Assembly (NCBI GenBank): GCA_035519535.1
Contig: DATIWF010000125.1
Span: 6,828-70,827, forward strand
DNA length: 64,000 nucleotides
Origin: DATEGZ01 sp035519535
Lineage (GTDB): Bacteria; Acidobacteriota; Vicinamibacteria; Vicinamibacterales; SCN-69-37
Direction of reading: 5' to 3'
A program made the translations under genes and the position numbers. How positions within the stretch are numbered: the stretch's first letter is position 1; the number at the start of each line of letters is the position of its first letter. Below the pieces are notes generated by a model. It made no database searches. It had not been told where the DNA came from and saw nothing but the letters and a program-made list of their open reading frames with translations. Positions 26,866 through 35,875 of this stretch are shown here, piece after piece.

Positions 26866-28011
26866 TCAGCCGAGGTCACGAAACCACGTGGTGCGCTGCA
26901 CGTAGTCCACGTAGGACAGGACGATGCGCACGACCTTGCGCGACACCGCGGGATCGTCGTAGTCGGCGATGCGGAACCCGCCCGAGGGCCGGCCCTGCGC
27001 CGTGACGAGGTCGACGGCCTGCAGGATCCGATCTGGCGACACGCCGCTCATCACGGCGACGCCGGCATCCATGCCCTCGGGCCGTTCGTGCGCCTCGCGG
27101 ATCATCACCGCGGGGAACCCCAGGATCGCGGCTTCCTCGGTCAGCGTGCCGCTGTCGGACAGGACGCAGAAGGCGCTCGACTGGAGCTTGACCCAGTCGA
27201 AGAAGCCGAACGGCTTGAGGAACTCGACGCGCGACCGGCGCAGGGCCGCGCGGCCGACGGCCCGCAGCCGCGCGCGCGTACGCGGGTGCGTGGACATCAC
27301 GATGCGGCGGCGGTGCTGGCGCGCCAGACCTTCGAGCGCCGCGAGCAGGCGTCGCAGCCGCCTCGGCTCATCCACGTTCTCCTCGCGGTGCGCGCTCACG
27401 ACGAAGTAGCGGCCGGGCTCGAGCGCCAGGCGCGTGAGGACGTCGGATCGCTCGATCGCCGCCCGATGATGCGCCAGGACCTCGCGCATCAGCGATCCCG
27501 TCTTGATCACCGTCTCCGGCCGCAGGCCCTCGGCGAGCAGGTACGCGCGCGCCTGCTCGGTGAGCGGCATGTTGACGTCGCTGATGTGGTCGATGATCCG
27601 GCGGTTGATCTCCTCGGGCACGCGCTCGTCGAAGCAGCGGTTGCCGGCCTCGAGATGAAAGACCGGAATGCGCCGCCGCTTGGCTGCGATCGCCGACAGG
27701 CAGCTGTTCGTGTCGCCGTAGATGACGAGCGCCTCCGGCCGCACGCGCGCGAGGACCTCGTCGGCGCGGGCGATGACGCGGCCGATCGTCTGCGCGGCGG
27801 TCGGGGCGGCCGCCCGCAGGAAGGCGTCCGGCCGGCGGATCGCCAGCTCGCGGAAGAACACGCCGTTGAGCTCGAAGTCGAAGTTCTGGCCCGTGTGGAC
27901 GAGCGTGTGACTCGTGCGGCGGTCCAGCTCCGCGATGACCCGGCTGAGCTTGATGAGCTCGGGCCGCGTGCCCACGATCGTCATCACCTTGAGTTTGCGC
28001 ACAGGCAGCAT
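26866..28011 (-). CDS. UDP-N-acetylglucosamine 2-epimerase family protein (WbvD/FnlC/CapG-like)
   Basis: 381 residues of the non-hydrolysing 2-epimerase fold: MTIVGTRPELIKLSRVIAEL, HTGQNFDFELNGVFF, YGDTNSCLSAIAAKRR, HLEAGNRCFDERVPEEINRRI (in parts), SAHREENVD and LSDSGTLTEEAAILGFP. The AGNRCFDERVPEE form differs from the AGLRS form of true WecB (present in the paralogue at 39136). That form suits the group acting on 2-acetamido-2,6-dideoxy-L-sugars. Together with the next two upstream genes it forms a three-step L-amino-sugar set. Confidence 0.87.
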   Translation of the reverse strand: MLPVRKLKVMTIVGTRPELIKLSRVIAELDRRTSHTLVHTGQNFDFELNGVFFRELAIRRPDAFLRAAAPTAAQTIGRVIARADEVLARVRPEALVIYGDTNSCLSAIAAKRRRIPVFHLEAGNRCFDERVPEEINRRIIDHISDVNMPLTEQARAYLLAEGLRPETVIKTGSLMREVLAHHRAAIERSDVLTRLALEPGRYFVVSAHREENVDEPRRLRRLLAALEGLARQHRRRIVMSTHPRTRARLRAVGRAALRRSRVEFLKPFGFFDWVKLQSSAFCVLSDSGTLTEEAAILGFPAVMIREAHERPEGMDAGVAVMSGVSPDRILQAVDLVTAQGRPSGGFRIADYDDPAVSRKVVRIVLSYVDYVQRTTWFRDLG

Positions 28012-28032
28012 CCTCAGCCGGGGCGGGCCGCG

Positions 28033-29091
28033 TCAGCGGAGCAGCTCGGCGGTTGCGAGATCGACCTGACCCACGAGGAGCTGGTTCTGCCGCAGCAGCG
28101 CCCGGGCGGTCTCGAGATCGACGGGATGATCGGCCGAGCTGTACTCCGCGTCGATCGTCGCCGCGCTGGACTCGCGCCGGAGCTCCGGCAGCATGGGCGC
28201 GATCACATAGTAGCTGCCGCGACGGTACGTGTGCCGGCACTCCTCTTCGGAGACGAGGATCTCGTGGTCCTTTTCGCCCGGCCGCGCCTGCGTGACTTCG
28301 ATCGCGATGTTTCGATCCTCGATGAGCGCGCGGGCCACGTCCATGATGTAGGCCGAGGGCGCGACCGGGACGACGATTTCGCCGGGGGCGGCGTGCTCGA
28401 CCGCTTCGAACACGGTGTCCACCGCCTGGTCGAGCGTCATCAGGAACCGCGTCATCGTCTTGGCCGTGACCGTGACCGGCCCGCCGCGCTGGATCTGCTG
28501 ATGAAAGAGCGGGATCACCGACCCGCGCGATGCCAGGACGTTGCCGTAGCGGACGCACACGAAGCGCGTCGCCGCATTGAGCACGTTCGCGGCGATCAGC
28601 AGGCGCTCGCCAATCGCCTTCGTCATCCCCATCACGTTGACGGGCTTGCACGCCTTGTCCGTGCTGATGCCGACGACGACTTCGACCGGCAGCCGGAAAT
28701 CGCCGATCGCGCGGACGATGTTGGCCGCGCCCAGACAATTGGTGAGCACGGCCTGCTCGGGGAAGTACTCGCAGACGGGCACCTGCTTGAGCGCGGCGGC
28801 GTTGAACACGATGTCCGCGTCGCGCACGGCCGCCGAGACGTCCGCGTACGACCGCACGTCGCCGATCCGGAACTCGAGCAGGCGGCTGAAGTTGGCGTAG
28901 ATGACTTCGTCGGTGCTCGCCTGCCGGTGCTGGTACGACAGCCGCATCTCGTGCTGCTTGGCCTCGTCGCGCGAGAGCACGATCACCTTCTTTGGCGTCC
29001 CGCAGTCGCCCGAGAGCAGACGGCGCACCAGCACCTGGCCCAGCGAGCCCGTGCCGCCTGTGACGAGAATCCGCTTGCCGGTCAGGTCCAT
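28033..29091 (-). CDS. UDP-GlcNAc 4,6-dehydratase/5-epimerase (CapE/FnlA/WbvB-like)
   Basis: 352-residue soluble SDR with ILVTGGTGSLGQVLVRRLL, FNAAALKQVPVCEYFP, GISTDKACKPVNVMGMTKAIGER (in parts; Met-x3-Lys at the active site), RYGNVLASRGSVIPLF and FLMTLDQAVDTV. These closely follow CapE/FnlA enzymes, which make the 4-keto-6-deoxy-L-sugar precursor of UDP-L-FucNAc or UDP-L-QuiNAc. The short length without N-terminal helices separates it from the WbpM-type gene at 22092. It sits 21 bp upstream of the 2-epimerase. Confidence 0.9.
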   Translation of the reverse strand: MDLTGKRILVTGGTGSLGQVLVRRLLSGDCGTPKKVIVLSRDEAKQHEMRLSYQHRQASTDEVIYANFSRLLEFRIGDVRSYADVSAAVRDADIVFNAAALKQVPVCEYFPEQAVLTNCLGAANIVRAIGDFRLPVEVVVGISTDKACKPVNVMGMTKAIGERLLIAANVLNAATRFVCVRYGNVLASRGSVIPLFHQQIQRGGPVTVTAKTMTRFLMTLDQAVDTVFEAVEHAAPGEIVVPVAPSAYIMDVARALIEDRNIAIEVTQARPGEKDHEILVSEEECRHTYRRGSYYVIAPMLPELRRESSAATIDAEYSSADHPVDLETARALLRQNQLLVGQVDLATAELLR

Positions 29092-29118
29092 CCGTCGTGC
29101 GCTCCTTCGCGCTCTAGC

Positions 29119-30000
29119 TTACGCGGTCCCGCCGCGCCCGCGTCGCTGAACCTGGTCCGCGAGCTCGTGCAGCATCGCGTCCCAGTCCGGCGGCCCGTAG
29201 CCCGTGGCCGCGTGGAACGCGTCGGCCTGCAGGCTCCGGTCGCACACGAGCGCATCGTCCGGGACGATCTCGACGTCCGTGCGTCCGAGCAGGCGGCGGA
29301 ACAGCACGAGGAGGTCGTACTTGCTGACCGGCGACGAGGCGACGTGCCAGACGCCGTGCAGATCGGCATGCCGCTCGACGAGCTGGGCGACGAGCCGGCC
29401 CATCTCGAGCGTCGTGAGCCCCGAGTAGATGGCGCGGCGGAACCCGCGAATCGTGCCGCGCTGGGCCAGGAACCATTCGACGAGCCCGGTCTTGTGCGCG
29501 AGCTCGAGGCCGATGATCGACGTCCGCAGCGTCAGCGCCCGGCGCGACGCCACCTCGCCCAGCAGCTTCGAGCGCCCGTACAGGTCGACGGGATCCGGGA
29601 CGTCCGTCTCGCGGTAGCCGCCCACGCGGCCGGAGAAGACACAGTCGGTGCTGAAGTGAATCAGCCGCGCGCCGATCTGTTCGCACAGGGCGCCCACCTC
29701 GTGCGGGAACAGCGAGTTGATCCGAATGGCGAGCGCGGGCGTGGACGCCTCCGGGCGCTGCTTGACCAGACCGACGCCGTTGATCACGACCTGCGGCTCG
29801 GCGGCGCGGATCGTCTCCTCGACGCGGTCCCAGCGGAGCGCGTCGACGTCGCCGATCGCGTTCCGTTCCGAGAAGACGCCCATCGCGCGATACGCCGCGA
29901 CCGGCTGGCGGAGCGTGACACGGACGTCATGCGCCGGCGCCAGCGCGCCGAGCAGCGCGTGGCCCAGCATCCCGTCGCCGCCGAGGATCAGGATTCTCAA
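29119..30000 (-). CDS. RmlD-like sugar-nucleotide 4-ketoreductase (WbvR-like candidate)
   Basis: 293-residue SDR with RILILGGDGMLGHALLGAL, INGVGLVKQ, HFSTDCVFSGRVGGYRE and LYGRSKLLGEV (Tyr-x3-Lys). It starts at TTG 30000, overlapping the stop of the upstream glycosyltransferase as TTGA. CapF/FnlB proteins of the L-FucNAc route carry an additional C-terminal cupin domain; this one ends too early to have it. That favours reduction to UDP-L-QuiNAc as in the WbvB-WbvR-WbvD route. The distinction is inference from length and neighbours. Confidence 0.85.
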   Translation of the reverse strand: MRILILGGDGMLGHALLGALAPAHDVRVTLRQPVAAYRAMGVFSERNAIGDVDALRWDRVEETIRAAEPQVVINGVGLVKQRPEASTPALAIRINSLFPHEVGALCEQIGARLIHFSTDCVFSGRVGGYRETDVPDPVDLYGRSKLLGEVASRRALTLRTSIIGLELAHKTGLVEWFLAQRGTIRGFRRAIYSGLTTLEMGRLVAQLVERHADLHGVWHVASSPVSKYDLLVLFRRLLGRTDVEIVPDDALVCDRSLQADAFHAATGYGPPDWDAMLHELADQVQRRGRGGTA

Positions 30001-31238
30001 CGTGCGGCCTCCTGGAGGACGTCATCATATCGTCGGCTCACCGTCGCCCGCGTGTAGTGCGCGATCACGTGCTGCCGGCCGGAGGCCGCGCGGGCCCGCC
30101 ACCGGGCGGGATTCGTTACGGCGTCAAGGGCCGCGTCGGCGAGCGCGTCGCCCGATTCCGGAGGGAGGACTACGCCGGCCCCGGCCGCCGCGACCAGCTG
30201 CGCCAGGTCCGAGTCGGCGTCGGTCAGCGCGAGGATCGGCCGCTCGCACGCCATGATGCGGTACACCTTCGACGGAATCGCATCGGAGGCCGTCGCTGCC
30301 GCTTGTGCGACGACGCAGACGTCGGACGCGCCGTAGATCTCCGGCACGCGCGAATACGGCTGATACGGCACGACGACCAGGTTGGTCAGCCCGCGCGCCG
30401 CCGCCGACGCCCGCAGCTCGTTCGCCAGCATGCCGTCGCCGATGAGCATCAGGCGGACGTCCGCGCGGCCGCGCAAGCGGTCCGCGGCGTCCACGAAGCA
30501 CTCCAGGCCCTGCGCGGGTCCCAGGTTGCCTGCATAGCTCACGACGAACTTGTCGTGCACGCCGAACTCGCGACTGAAGGCGTTGTCCTTCGGCCGCGGC
30601 GACAGATCGGCGATGTCCACGAAGTTCGGGATGACCACGACCTTGGCCGGGGGCACGCCTTTCTCGAGCAGGCGCTCCCGCATGCGCGGCGAGATGACGG
30701 TAATGGTGTGCGCGCGTCCGTACACGAATCGCTCGAGCGCGTGCATCATCCGGATGAGCACCGGGTTCTTCAGCGCGCCGAGATTGATCGCGATGTCCGG
30801 GTAGATCTCCTGGACGTTGTACACGAAGGGCGCCGAGCGCGCGAGGCCGAGGAGCCACGCGCTGACGCCGACCGTCAGCGGCGGCGACGGCGCGAGGATC
30901 ACGTCCGGCTTCCTGGCCAGCACCAGCGCCGCCGCGGTGCTGACGATGTGGAACCAGACCCAGGCGGCGAGGCGCAGGATCACACTGCGGCCCTTGCGCG
31001 GCATCCACGCGTGGTAGACGCGCATCCCGCGGTAGTCGCTCGTCTTGAGCAGGCCGCCCCAGTAGCGCCGCAGCGGCTGCGACGCTTCCGCGGTGGGATC
31101 CGGGTTGTAGTGCGGCGTGGTCGTGAAGACGGTCACGTCGTGGCCCGCGGCCACGAGGTCGGCCGCCAGGTCGGCCATCACGTGGGCGGTGGAGACGTTG
31201 TCGGGGCGGAAGACGAGCGATAGCAGGATGATGCGCAC
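29997..31238 (-). CDS. Glycosyltransferase family 4 (WbuB/FucNAc-transferase-like)
   Basis: 413 residues from GTG at 31238, one base overlapping the upstream TAG. The N-terminus IILLSLVFRPDNVSTAHVMADLA, the segment VFTTTPHYNP, DVILAPSPPLTVG and YNVQEIYPDIAINLGALKNP (in parts) match WbuB-type transferases. The C-terminal half has VSYAGNLGPAQGLECFVDAA and VPSKVYRIMACERPILAL-like donor-site sequence. WbuB relatives transfer L-FucNAc or similar sugars and often lie beside fnlABC-type genes, as here. A role in adding the L-amino sugar is a good working guess. Confidence 0.87.
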   Translation of the reverse strand: MRIILLSLVFRPDNVSTAHVMADLAADLVAAGHDVTVFTTTPHYNPDPTAEASQPLRRYWGGLLKTSDYRGMRVYHAWMPRKGRSVILRLAAWVWFHIVSTAAALVLARKPDVILAPSPPLTVGVSAWLLGLARSAPFVYNVQEIYPDIAINLGALKNPVLIRMMHALERFVYGRAHTITVISPRMRERLLEKGVPPAKVVVIPNFVDIADLSPRPKDNAFSREFGVHDKFVVSYAGNLGPAQGLECFVDAADRLRGRADVRLMLIGDGMLANELRASAAARGLTNLVVVPYQPYSRVPEIYGASDVCVVAQAAATASDAIPSKVYRIMACERPILALTDADSDLAQLVAAAGAGVVLPPESGDALADAALDAVTNPARWRARAASGRQHVIAHYTRATVSRRYDDVLQEAAR

Positions 31239-32191
31239 TACCGCGTCGTCACCAGGGCGCGGCTCGCCCAGCCCATGTACTCCGGGAGCCCGTCCTCCAG
31301 CGCCACACGCGGCTCGTACCCGAAGGCGGTCCGCGCGGCGGAAATGTCGGCGAGGCTGTGCCGCACGTCGCCCTGGCGGGGCGGCGCGTGTTCGATGGGG
31401 GTGCGGCGGCTGCTGGCGGTGATCACGAGCTCGGCGAGGCGGTTGATCGTGATGCGCGTGCCGCTGGCGATGTTGAAGGCGCCGGAGACGCCGGCGGCCC
31501 GTGCCGCGCCGAGGTTGGCGGCCGCGACGTCCCGCACGTTGACGAAATCGCGCGTCTGCTCGCCGTCGCCGTAGATCGTGATCGGCTCCCCGTGGAGCAC
31601 GCGGTGCGCGAAGATCGGGATCACGTTGCCGTAGGCGTCGTAGCGCTGGTTCACGCCGTAGACGTTGAAGTAGCGCAGGCACACGCACTCGATCGGGTAC
31701 AGCTTCGCGTAGGCGAGACACAGCTTCTCGGCGCAGAGCTTGCTCGCGCCGTACGGCGTGTCCGGCTCGACGGGATGGTCTTCGCGGATAGGCAGCGTCT
31801 TGAGCTCGCCGAAGATGCCGGCCGAGGACGAGAACACGAGCTTGGCCACACCGGCGTGCCGCGCCGCTTCGAGCACGCGCAGGGTGCCGAGCACGTTGAT
31901 CTCCGAGTCCTGGATCGGATTGTCAATCGATCGCTTGTTGCCGACCGACGCGGCGAGGTGGAAGACCGTGTCGCAGCCCGCGATCGCCTCGCGTACGACC
32001 GCCTCGTGCCGCACGTCCCCGTGGACGAAGGCTGCCGAGAGTCCGCTCAGGTTCTCCCGGTAGCCGGACGTGAGATTGTCGAGGACGATCACCTCGGCGT
32101 TGGTCTCCTCGCGCACGAGGCGGGCGACGTTCGATCCGATGAATCCGGCCCCGCCGGTGATGAGGACTCGCTTCAGCGGTCGCGTCTTCAT
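31238..32191 (-). CDS. NAD-dependent nucleotide-sugar 4-epimerase (GalE/WbpP-like)
   Basis: 317 residues from ATG 32191; an earlier GTG at 32218 is less likely. Extended-SDR landmarks are VLITGGAGFIGSNVARLV, DNLTSGYRENL, FHLAASVGNKRSI, FSSSAGIFGELKTLPI and TPYGASKLCAEKLCL with Tyr-x3-Lys. The segment RYFNVYGVNQRYDAYGNVIPIF is typical of UDP-hexose and UDP-HexNAc 4-epimerases. It lies between the WbuB-like transferase and a broken acyltransferase gene. Confidence 0.86.
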   Translation of the reverse strand: MKTRPLKRVLITGGAGFIGSNVARLVREETNAEVIVLDNLTSGYRENLSGLSAAFVHGDVRHEAVVREAIAGCDTVFHLAASVGNKRSIDNPIQDSEINVLGTLRVLEAARHAGVAKLVFSSSAGIFGELKTLPIREDHPVEPDTPYGASKLCAEKLCLAYAKLYPIECVCLRYFNVYGVNQRYDAYGNVIPIFAHRVLHGEPITIYGDGEQTRDFVNVRDVAAANLGAARAAGVSGAFNIASGTRITINRLAELVITASSRRTPIEHAPPRQGDVRHSLADISAARTAFGYEPRVALEDGLPEYMGWASRALVTTR

Positions 32192-32192
32192 G

Positions 32193-32453
32193 TCACGTCC
32201 GATTGGCGGATAGTACACCGAGCGGCAGGGCGCCGGTTCGCGAAGGCAGCAGCCGGTCCCGGACTTTGAGGATCGGGATTTCGACGAGCTTCGCCATCAG
32301 CGTGCCCACGATGAGGCTGCCGGCCGCGTAGACCACGAAACCGGCAACCGGCCAGTCCGTCAATCGCGCGTGCGCCTGTGCCTGATCGACGTACAGAACA
32401 AGGGTGACGGCTACGGCCCTCAGGACGTCGAGCGACGCCGAACGTCTCGTCAA
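32193..32453 (-). pseudogene. Internally deleted acyltransferase-3 remnant
   Basis: The frame starts at TTG 32453 (TTGA overlap with the methyltransferase stop) and gives about 86 residues. The beginning SASLDVLRAVAVTLVLYV matches the start of OafA/YrhL-type membrane O-acyltransferases. It is joined directly to a C-terminal-like helix and tail (WPVAGFVVYAAGSLIVGTL, then KLVEIPILKVRDRLL). A normal family member has about 350 residues and ten helices, so most of the middle is missing without a frameshift. It is probably a non-functional remnant; a small membrane protein cannot be fully excluded. Confidence 0.68.
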
Positions 32454-33205
32454 GGCTTGATCGCCAGCCGTCCGGTGTAGTCGATCCGCGTGAGCAGCCC
32501 GAAGTCCGGCGTGGCGGCGATGAACTCGTCCGTGGCTTGCCGCGCACCCTTCCAGTGGCCGTAGTCGTCCACGATGAGCACGCCGCCCGAGACGAGCCGC
32601 GGATACAGGTGCTGAAGCTCGTGGCGCGTGGACTCGTACCAATCGGTATCGAGTCGCAGCAGCGCGATTTCGCCCGGCGCCTGTCCCGGCACGGTGTCCT
32701 CGACCTTGCCTCGTACGTAGTGGACGCGCGCTTCGGGGTACCCGACGGTCGCCAGCGAGCGCTGGACATCCTCGAGCGAGGCGTAGCACCAGTACGACGT
32801 CGCATCGGTGCGTGTGCTTGGCGCGAGGAGCTGGTCGGCCTGGCGCCCGCTCAGATCCACGTCCCGATCCGTCGGCGCGGACATGCCCTCGAACGTATCC
32901 AACAGGTACAGATCGCGGCTCGTGTCCCCGAGCTCCAGCAGCGTTCTCGCTACCGCCATCATGCTGCCGCCGCGCCAGACGCCGCACTCGACGATGGCGC
33001 CCGGGAGCCGGCGGCGAACGACATACCTGACCGCTTCGACGAGAGCGTGAATCCGCTCCGGGCTGGTCATCGTGTAGGGCCGAACCAGCTCCACGGTCTC
33101 GAAGTGGCCGGCGTCGAAGTCAGGGTGCTCGACCCGAAGCCGCGTCCGCTCGTCCTGCATGGCGCGGGTGAGTGCGCGCCTCAGCTTTCCGAGGGCATCC
33201 TGCAT
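32450..33205 (-). CDS. TylF/MycF-family O-methyltransferase
   Basis: 251 residues from ATG 33205, which shares a base with the wzz stop (TGATG); an upstream in-frame start at 33247 would run further into wzz. SAM and metal sites are IVECGVWRGGSMMAVART, LYLLDTFEGMSAPTDRD, VHYVRGKVEDTVP, LLRLDTDWYEST and LIVDDYGHWKGARQATDEF. These match macrocin O-methyltransferase (TylF) relatives that methylate sugar hydroxyls. In this locus it most likely methylates a residue of the glycan. Confidence 0.88.
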   Translation of the reverse strand: MQDALGKLRRALTRAMQDERTRLRVEHPDFDAGHFETVELVRPYTMTSPERIHALVEAVRYVVRRRLPGAIVECGVWRGGSMMAVARTLLELGDTSRDLYLLDTFEGMSAPTDRDVDLSGRQADQLLAPSTRTDATSYWCYASLEDVQRSLATVGYPEARVHYVRGKVEDTVPGQAPGEIALLRLDTDWYESTRHELQHLYPRLVSGGVLIVDDYGHWKGARQATDEFIAATPDFGLLTRIDYTGRLAIKP

Positions 33206-34380
33206 CACGACAGCGTCGAGGGCCTTCGCCTGCCCTGGCTCTCCCACATCAACGCCACCAAAAGCGCGCCCGCGACTCCCGCTGCTGCCCCGGCGAGTCC
33301 GTACTGCAGGCGCTTGCGTGAAATTGGTCGATCGGGAGGCAGCGCGTTGTCGAGGATCTGCAGCGGCGGAGTCGTGATCAGCGGCTCCGCCCGGCTCTGC
33401 TCGTAGCGCAACGCCACGTCGTCGTACAGGCGCCTGGCGAGGTCGACATCGGCCTGGAGGCGGGCCAACTCGACTTCCCCCTGATACAGCTCGCTGAGCT
33501 TCGCCAGCTCCTTGCCCCCGACCTTTCTGACGTTCATCAAATCGTCTTGTTGCCGTTCGAGCGCGGCGATCTTCGCCCGGCTGGTCGCGATCTCCGAATC
33601 AAGGGCGACATAGACCGGATTGGCGATCGACCTCGGCGCGAGTTCGTCTCCCGCCGGGGCGCCGGCCATCGAGAGCACAGGCGCTTGGCGCTTGAACTCC
33701 TGCTCGGCGGTCGCCAGCCTGGCGCGCTCCGCCGCCAGGTCGACAACCACCTGCATCAGGTCGGCGCGCTCCTTGAGCAAGGTGTCGGCATCCCGCCTGA
33801 GCAGCTCAGGCTGAACACGTCGCTTGTAGGTCAGCAACGCCTCCTCGACCTTCTGGAGCCGATCGCTGGACTCGCTGACCTGGTGCTTGAGCTGATCGAG
33901 CGCCGAGGCCCCTTGGTCTTCGGTCATCTGCTGCGTGAGTCCGACGGCCTCGGCCGCCAGCCGCCGGGACGCCTCGGCGGCTGCCTTGGGTGCATCCAGC
34001 CTCACCTTGATTCTGACGATGTTCGTGCCGGAGACCTCTTCGATCTCGAGCGCGCGCTCCAGGAACGCTTGCGGCGTGACCTCGTCCTGCAGCTTCAGCT
34101 CGTCGATCACCTGCGCGACGAGCGTGCCGCTCCTCGCGATCGAGCTGAACGTCGGCGGGTTGATCTGCACGCCGCTGGGGAGCGTTCGGGGGACGACGAG
34201 CAGCGTTGTGACGCCCTCGTAGACAGGCGGTTGCAGAGCCGTGTAGCCGAATCCGAGCGCGCCGCCCAGCGCTCCCGCCGCCAGCGCGATCCTCCAGTGA
34301 CGCCGAACGAACCGCGCGTACCAGCGGATCTCGACGACATCTGGATCATCCGGGAACTGCTGCGGGGAGTCAGGTGCCAT
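33205..34380 (-). CDS. wzz: Polysaccharide chain-length determinant (Wzz family)
   Basis: 391 residues from ATG 34380. A short cytoplasmic N-terminus (DVVEIRWYARFVRRHWR) precedes a first membrane helix (IALAAGALGGALGFGYTAL) and a conserved Wzz-type segment (YEGVTTLLVVPRTLPSG). A long coiled-coil periplasmic domain rich in Glu/Arg/Leu follows, then the proline-containing second helix region PPDRPISRKRLQYGLAGAAAG. It sets modal length together with Wzy. It is divergent from wzx, across 121 bp of relatively AT-rich DNA (for example TTCTTTTTTCGAAG) that probably holds both promoters. Confidence 0.88.
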   Translation of the reverse strand: MAPDSPQQFPDDPDVVEIRWYARFVRRHWRIALAAGALGGALGFGYTALQPPVYEGVTTLLVVPRTLPSGVQINPPTFSSIARSGTLVAQVIDELKLQDEVTPQAFLERALEIEEVSGTNIVRIKVRLDAPKAAAEASRRLAAEAVGLTQQMTEDQGASALDQLKHQVSESSDRLQKVEEALLTYKRRVQPELLRRDADTLLKERADLMQVVVDLAAERARLATAEQEFKRQAPVLSMAGAPAGDELAPRSIANPVYVALDSEIATSRAKIAALERQQDDLMNVRKVGGKELAKLSELYQGEVELARLQADVDLARRLYDDVALRYEQSRAEPLITTPPLQILDNALPPDRPISRKRLQYGLAGAAAGVAGALLVALMWESQGRRRPSTLS

Positions 34381-34501
34381 TCGCGTAGCTGCGGCCCTGG
34401 GGAGTGACGAACGGTACCAAACGTCACCGGGAGCGTCAAGCGGCGCAACGCGACTGCGTGTTCTTTTTTCGAAGATTCTGGGCGAAGATGGGACGCTCAG
34501 A

Positions 34502-35875
34502 ATGCTCGAGACGCTGGCACAACGGTACCTGCCTCCGCTGGTGTACGCGACCGTGCGCGACTGGCGAGAGCGCTTCGTGCCCAAAGGCTCGCTCAAAGGC
34601 CGCTTCGCCGGCGCAGTCTTCTGGTCCCTCGTCGGGATGGGCGTCTCGAATGCCGCGGGCCTCGCCACCGGCGTCGCGCTTGCGCGCCTGATGGGCCGGG
34701 AGGGCTATGGCGAAGTCGGCGTCGTCATGGGTTCGTGGGCCCTTTTCAGTCAGCTGGGGGGACTCGGCCTCGGCGTCACGGCCGCGAAGTACTCCGCCGA
34801 ACGCCGCGGGACCGATCCAGCCAGCGTCGGCCCGCTCCTGGGCGGTCTCCTCGTTCTGGCGAGCGTCTCATACGCCATTTCCGCGCTGGCGCTCGTCGTG
34901 CTCGCGCCGCAGCTCGCCGTCGTGCTCAACCGCGCGACGCTCGTCGGGCCGCTTCGCTTGTCCGGCCTCGTGCTGTTTCTTCAGGGAGTGGACTCCATTC
35001 AATCGGGCATCCTCTCCGGATACGAAGCGTTTCGCGCCGTTGCGCGGGTCACGATGCTGCGCGTGCTCGTCAACCTGCCGGTCACCGTGGTCGGCGCCTA
35101 TCTCTACGACCTCTACGGCGTCGTGGGGGCGATGATCGTCACGGGTGTCTTCACCCTGGCGCTCAACAGGCTCGCCCTCAACGCGGTCCTGCGACAGGAG
35201 GGCGTCACGATCCACTACGTGGTCGACCTGGCCATGCTCAGACCGTTGTGGGAGTTCTCACTGCCCGCGTTCCTGTCCGCGACGCTGACGATGGCCTCGA
35301 CCTGGGTGCTGAACGCGATGCTCGTCAACCAGCCCAGCGGCTACTCTCAGATGGGTCTGTTCAACGCCGCCAACCAGTGGCGCACGCTCGGCGTGTTCGT
35401 GCCGACGGTCTTCAACTCCGCGGTGCTCTCGATTCAGACGAGCTTGTTCGCTGCCGACGACCGCGCCTCATACCATCGATCGGTGACCGGCAACTTGCTC
35501 GTCCAGGGTGGCCTGGCCGCGCTGGTCGTCCTCGCGCTGATCGGGCTCGCGCCGTTTCTCATGCGGATGTACGGTTCGCAGTATCAGGATGCCGCGACCG
35601 TGCTCGTGCTCCTCGCACTGGGCTGGCTCCTCCTGACGCCCACGTGGATTCTCTGGATCGCAGCGATCTCGCGGGGGCATGTGTGGTGGGGCTTCCTCTT
35701 CAACGCGATTGGCGTGACCAGCCTGTTCATACTGGCCAGGTCGCTCGTCTCGACCGGCGCGCGCGGGATTGCGCTGGCGCTGCTGTACGGCGGCCTGATC
35801 CAGGTCGGGCTGCAGATCATCCACTATGTCGTCACGCGCCGGCGCGACGAGGCCGGCCAGATCCTGCGGGCATGA
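34502..35875 (+). CDS. wzx: Lipid-linked oligosaccharide flippase (Wzx family)
   Basis: 457 residues with about 12-14 hydrophobic helices, of the MATE-like polysaccharide transporter fold. The N-terminal part FAGAVFWSLVGMGVSNAAGL, then ARLMGREGYGEVGVV, is typical of Wzx-type proteins. It moves the undecaprenyl-linked repeat unit across the inner membrane. First gene of the plus-strand operon; its stop overlaps the next start as ATGA. Confidence 0.88.
   Translation: MLETLAQRYLPPLVYATVRDWRERFVPKGSLKGRFAGAVFWSLVGMGVSNAAGLATGVALARLMGREGYGEVGVVMGSWALFSQLGGLGLGVTAAKYSAERRGTDPASVGPLLGGLLVLASVSYAISALALVVLAPQLAVVLNRATLVGPLRLSGLVLFLQGVDSIQSGILSGYEAFRAVARVTMLRVLVNLPVTVVGAYLYDLYGVVGAMIVTGVFTLALNRLALNAVLRQEGVTIHYVVDLAMLRPLWEFSLPAFLSATLTMASTWVLNAMLVNQPSGYSQMGLFNAANQWRTLGVFVPTVFNSAVLSIQTSLFAADDRASYHRSVTGNLLVQGGLAALVVLALIGLAPFLMRMYGSQYQDAATVLVLLALGWLLLTPTWILWIAAISRGHVWWGFLFNAIGVTSLFILARSLVSTGARGIALALLYGGLIQVGLQIIHYVVTRRRDEAGQILRA

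Noticed and set aside
29997..31721. Minus-strand product extended to 574 residues with an N-terminal domain
   Set aside because: The extra N-terminal part overlaps the sugar epimerase gene and is Arg/Pro-rich shadow sequence; the GTG at 31238 gives a normal glycosyltransferase start.
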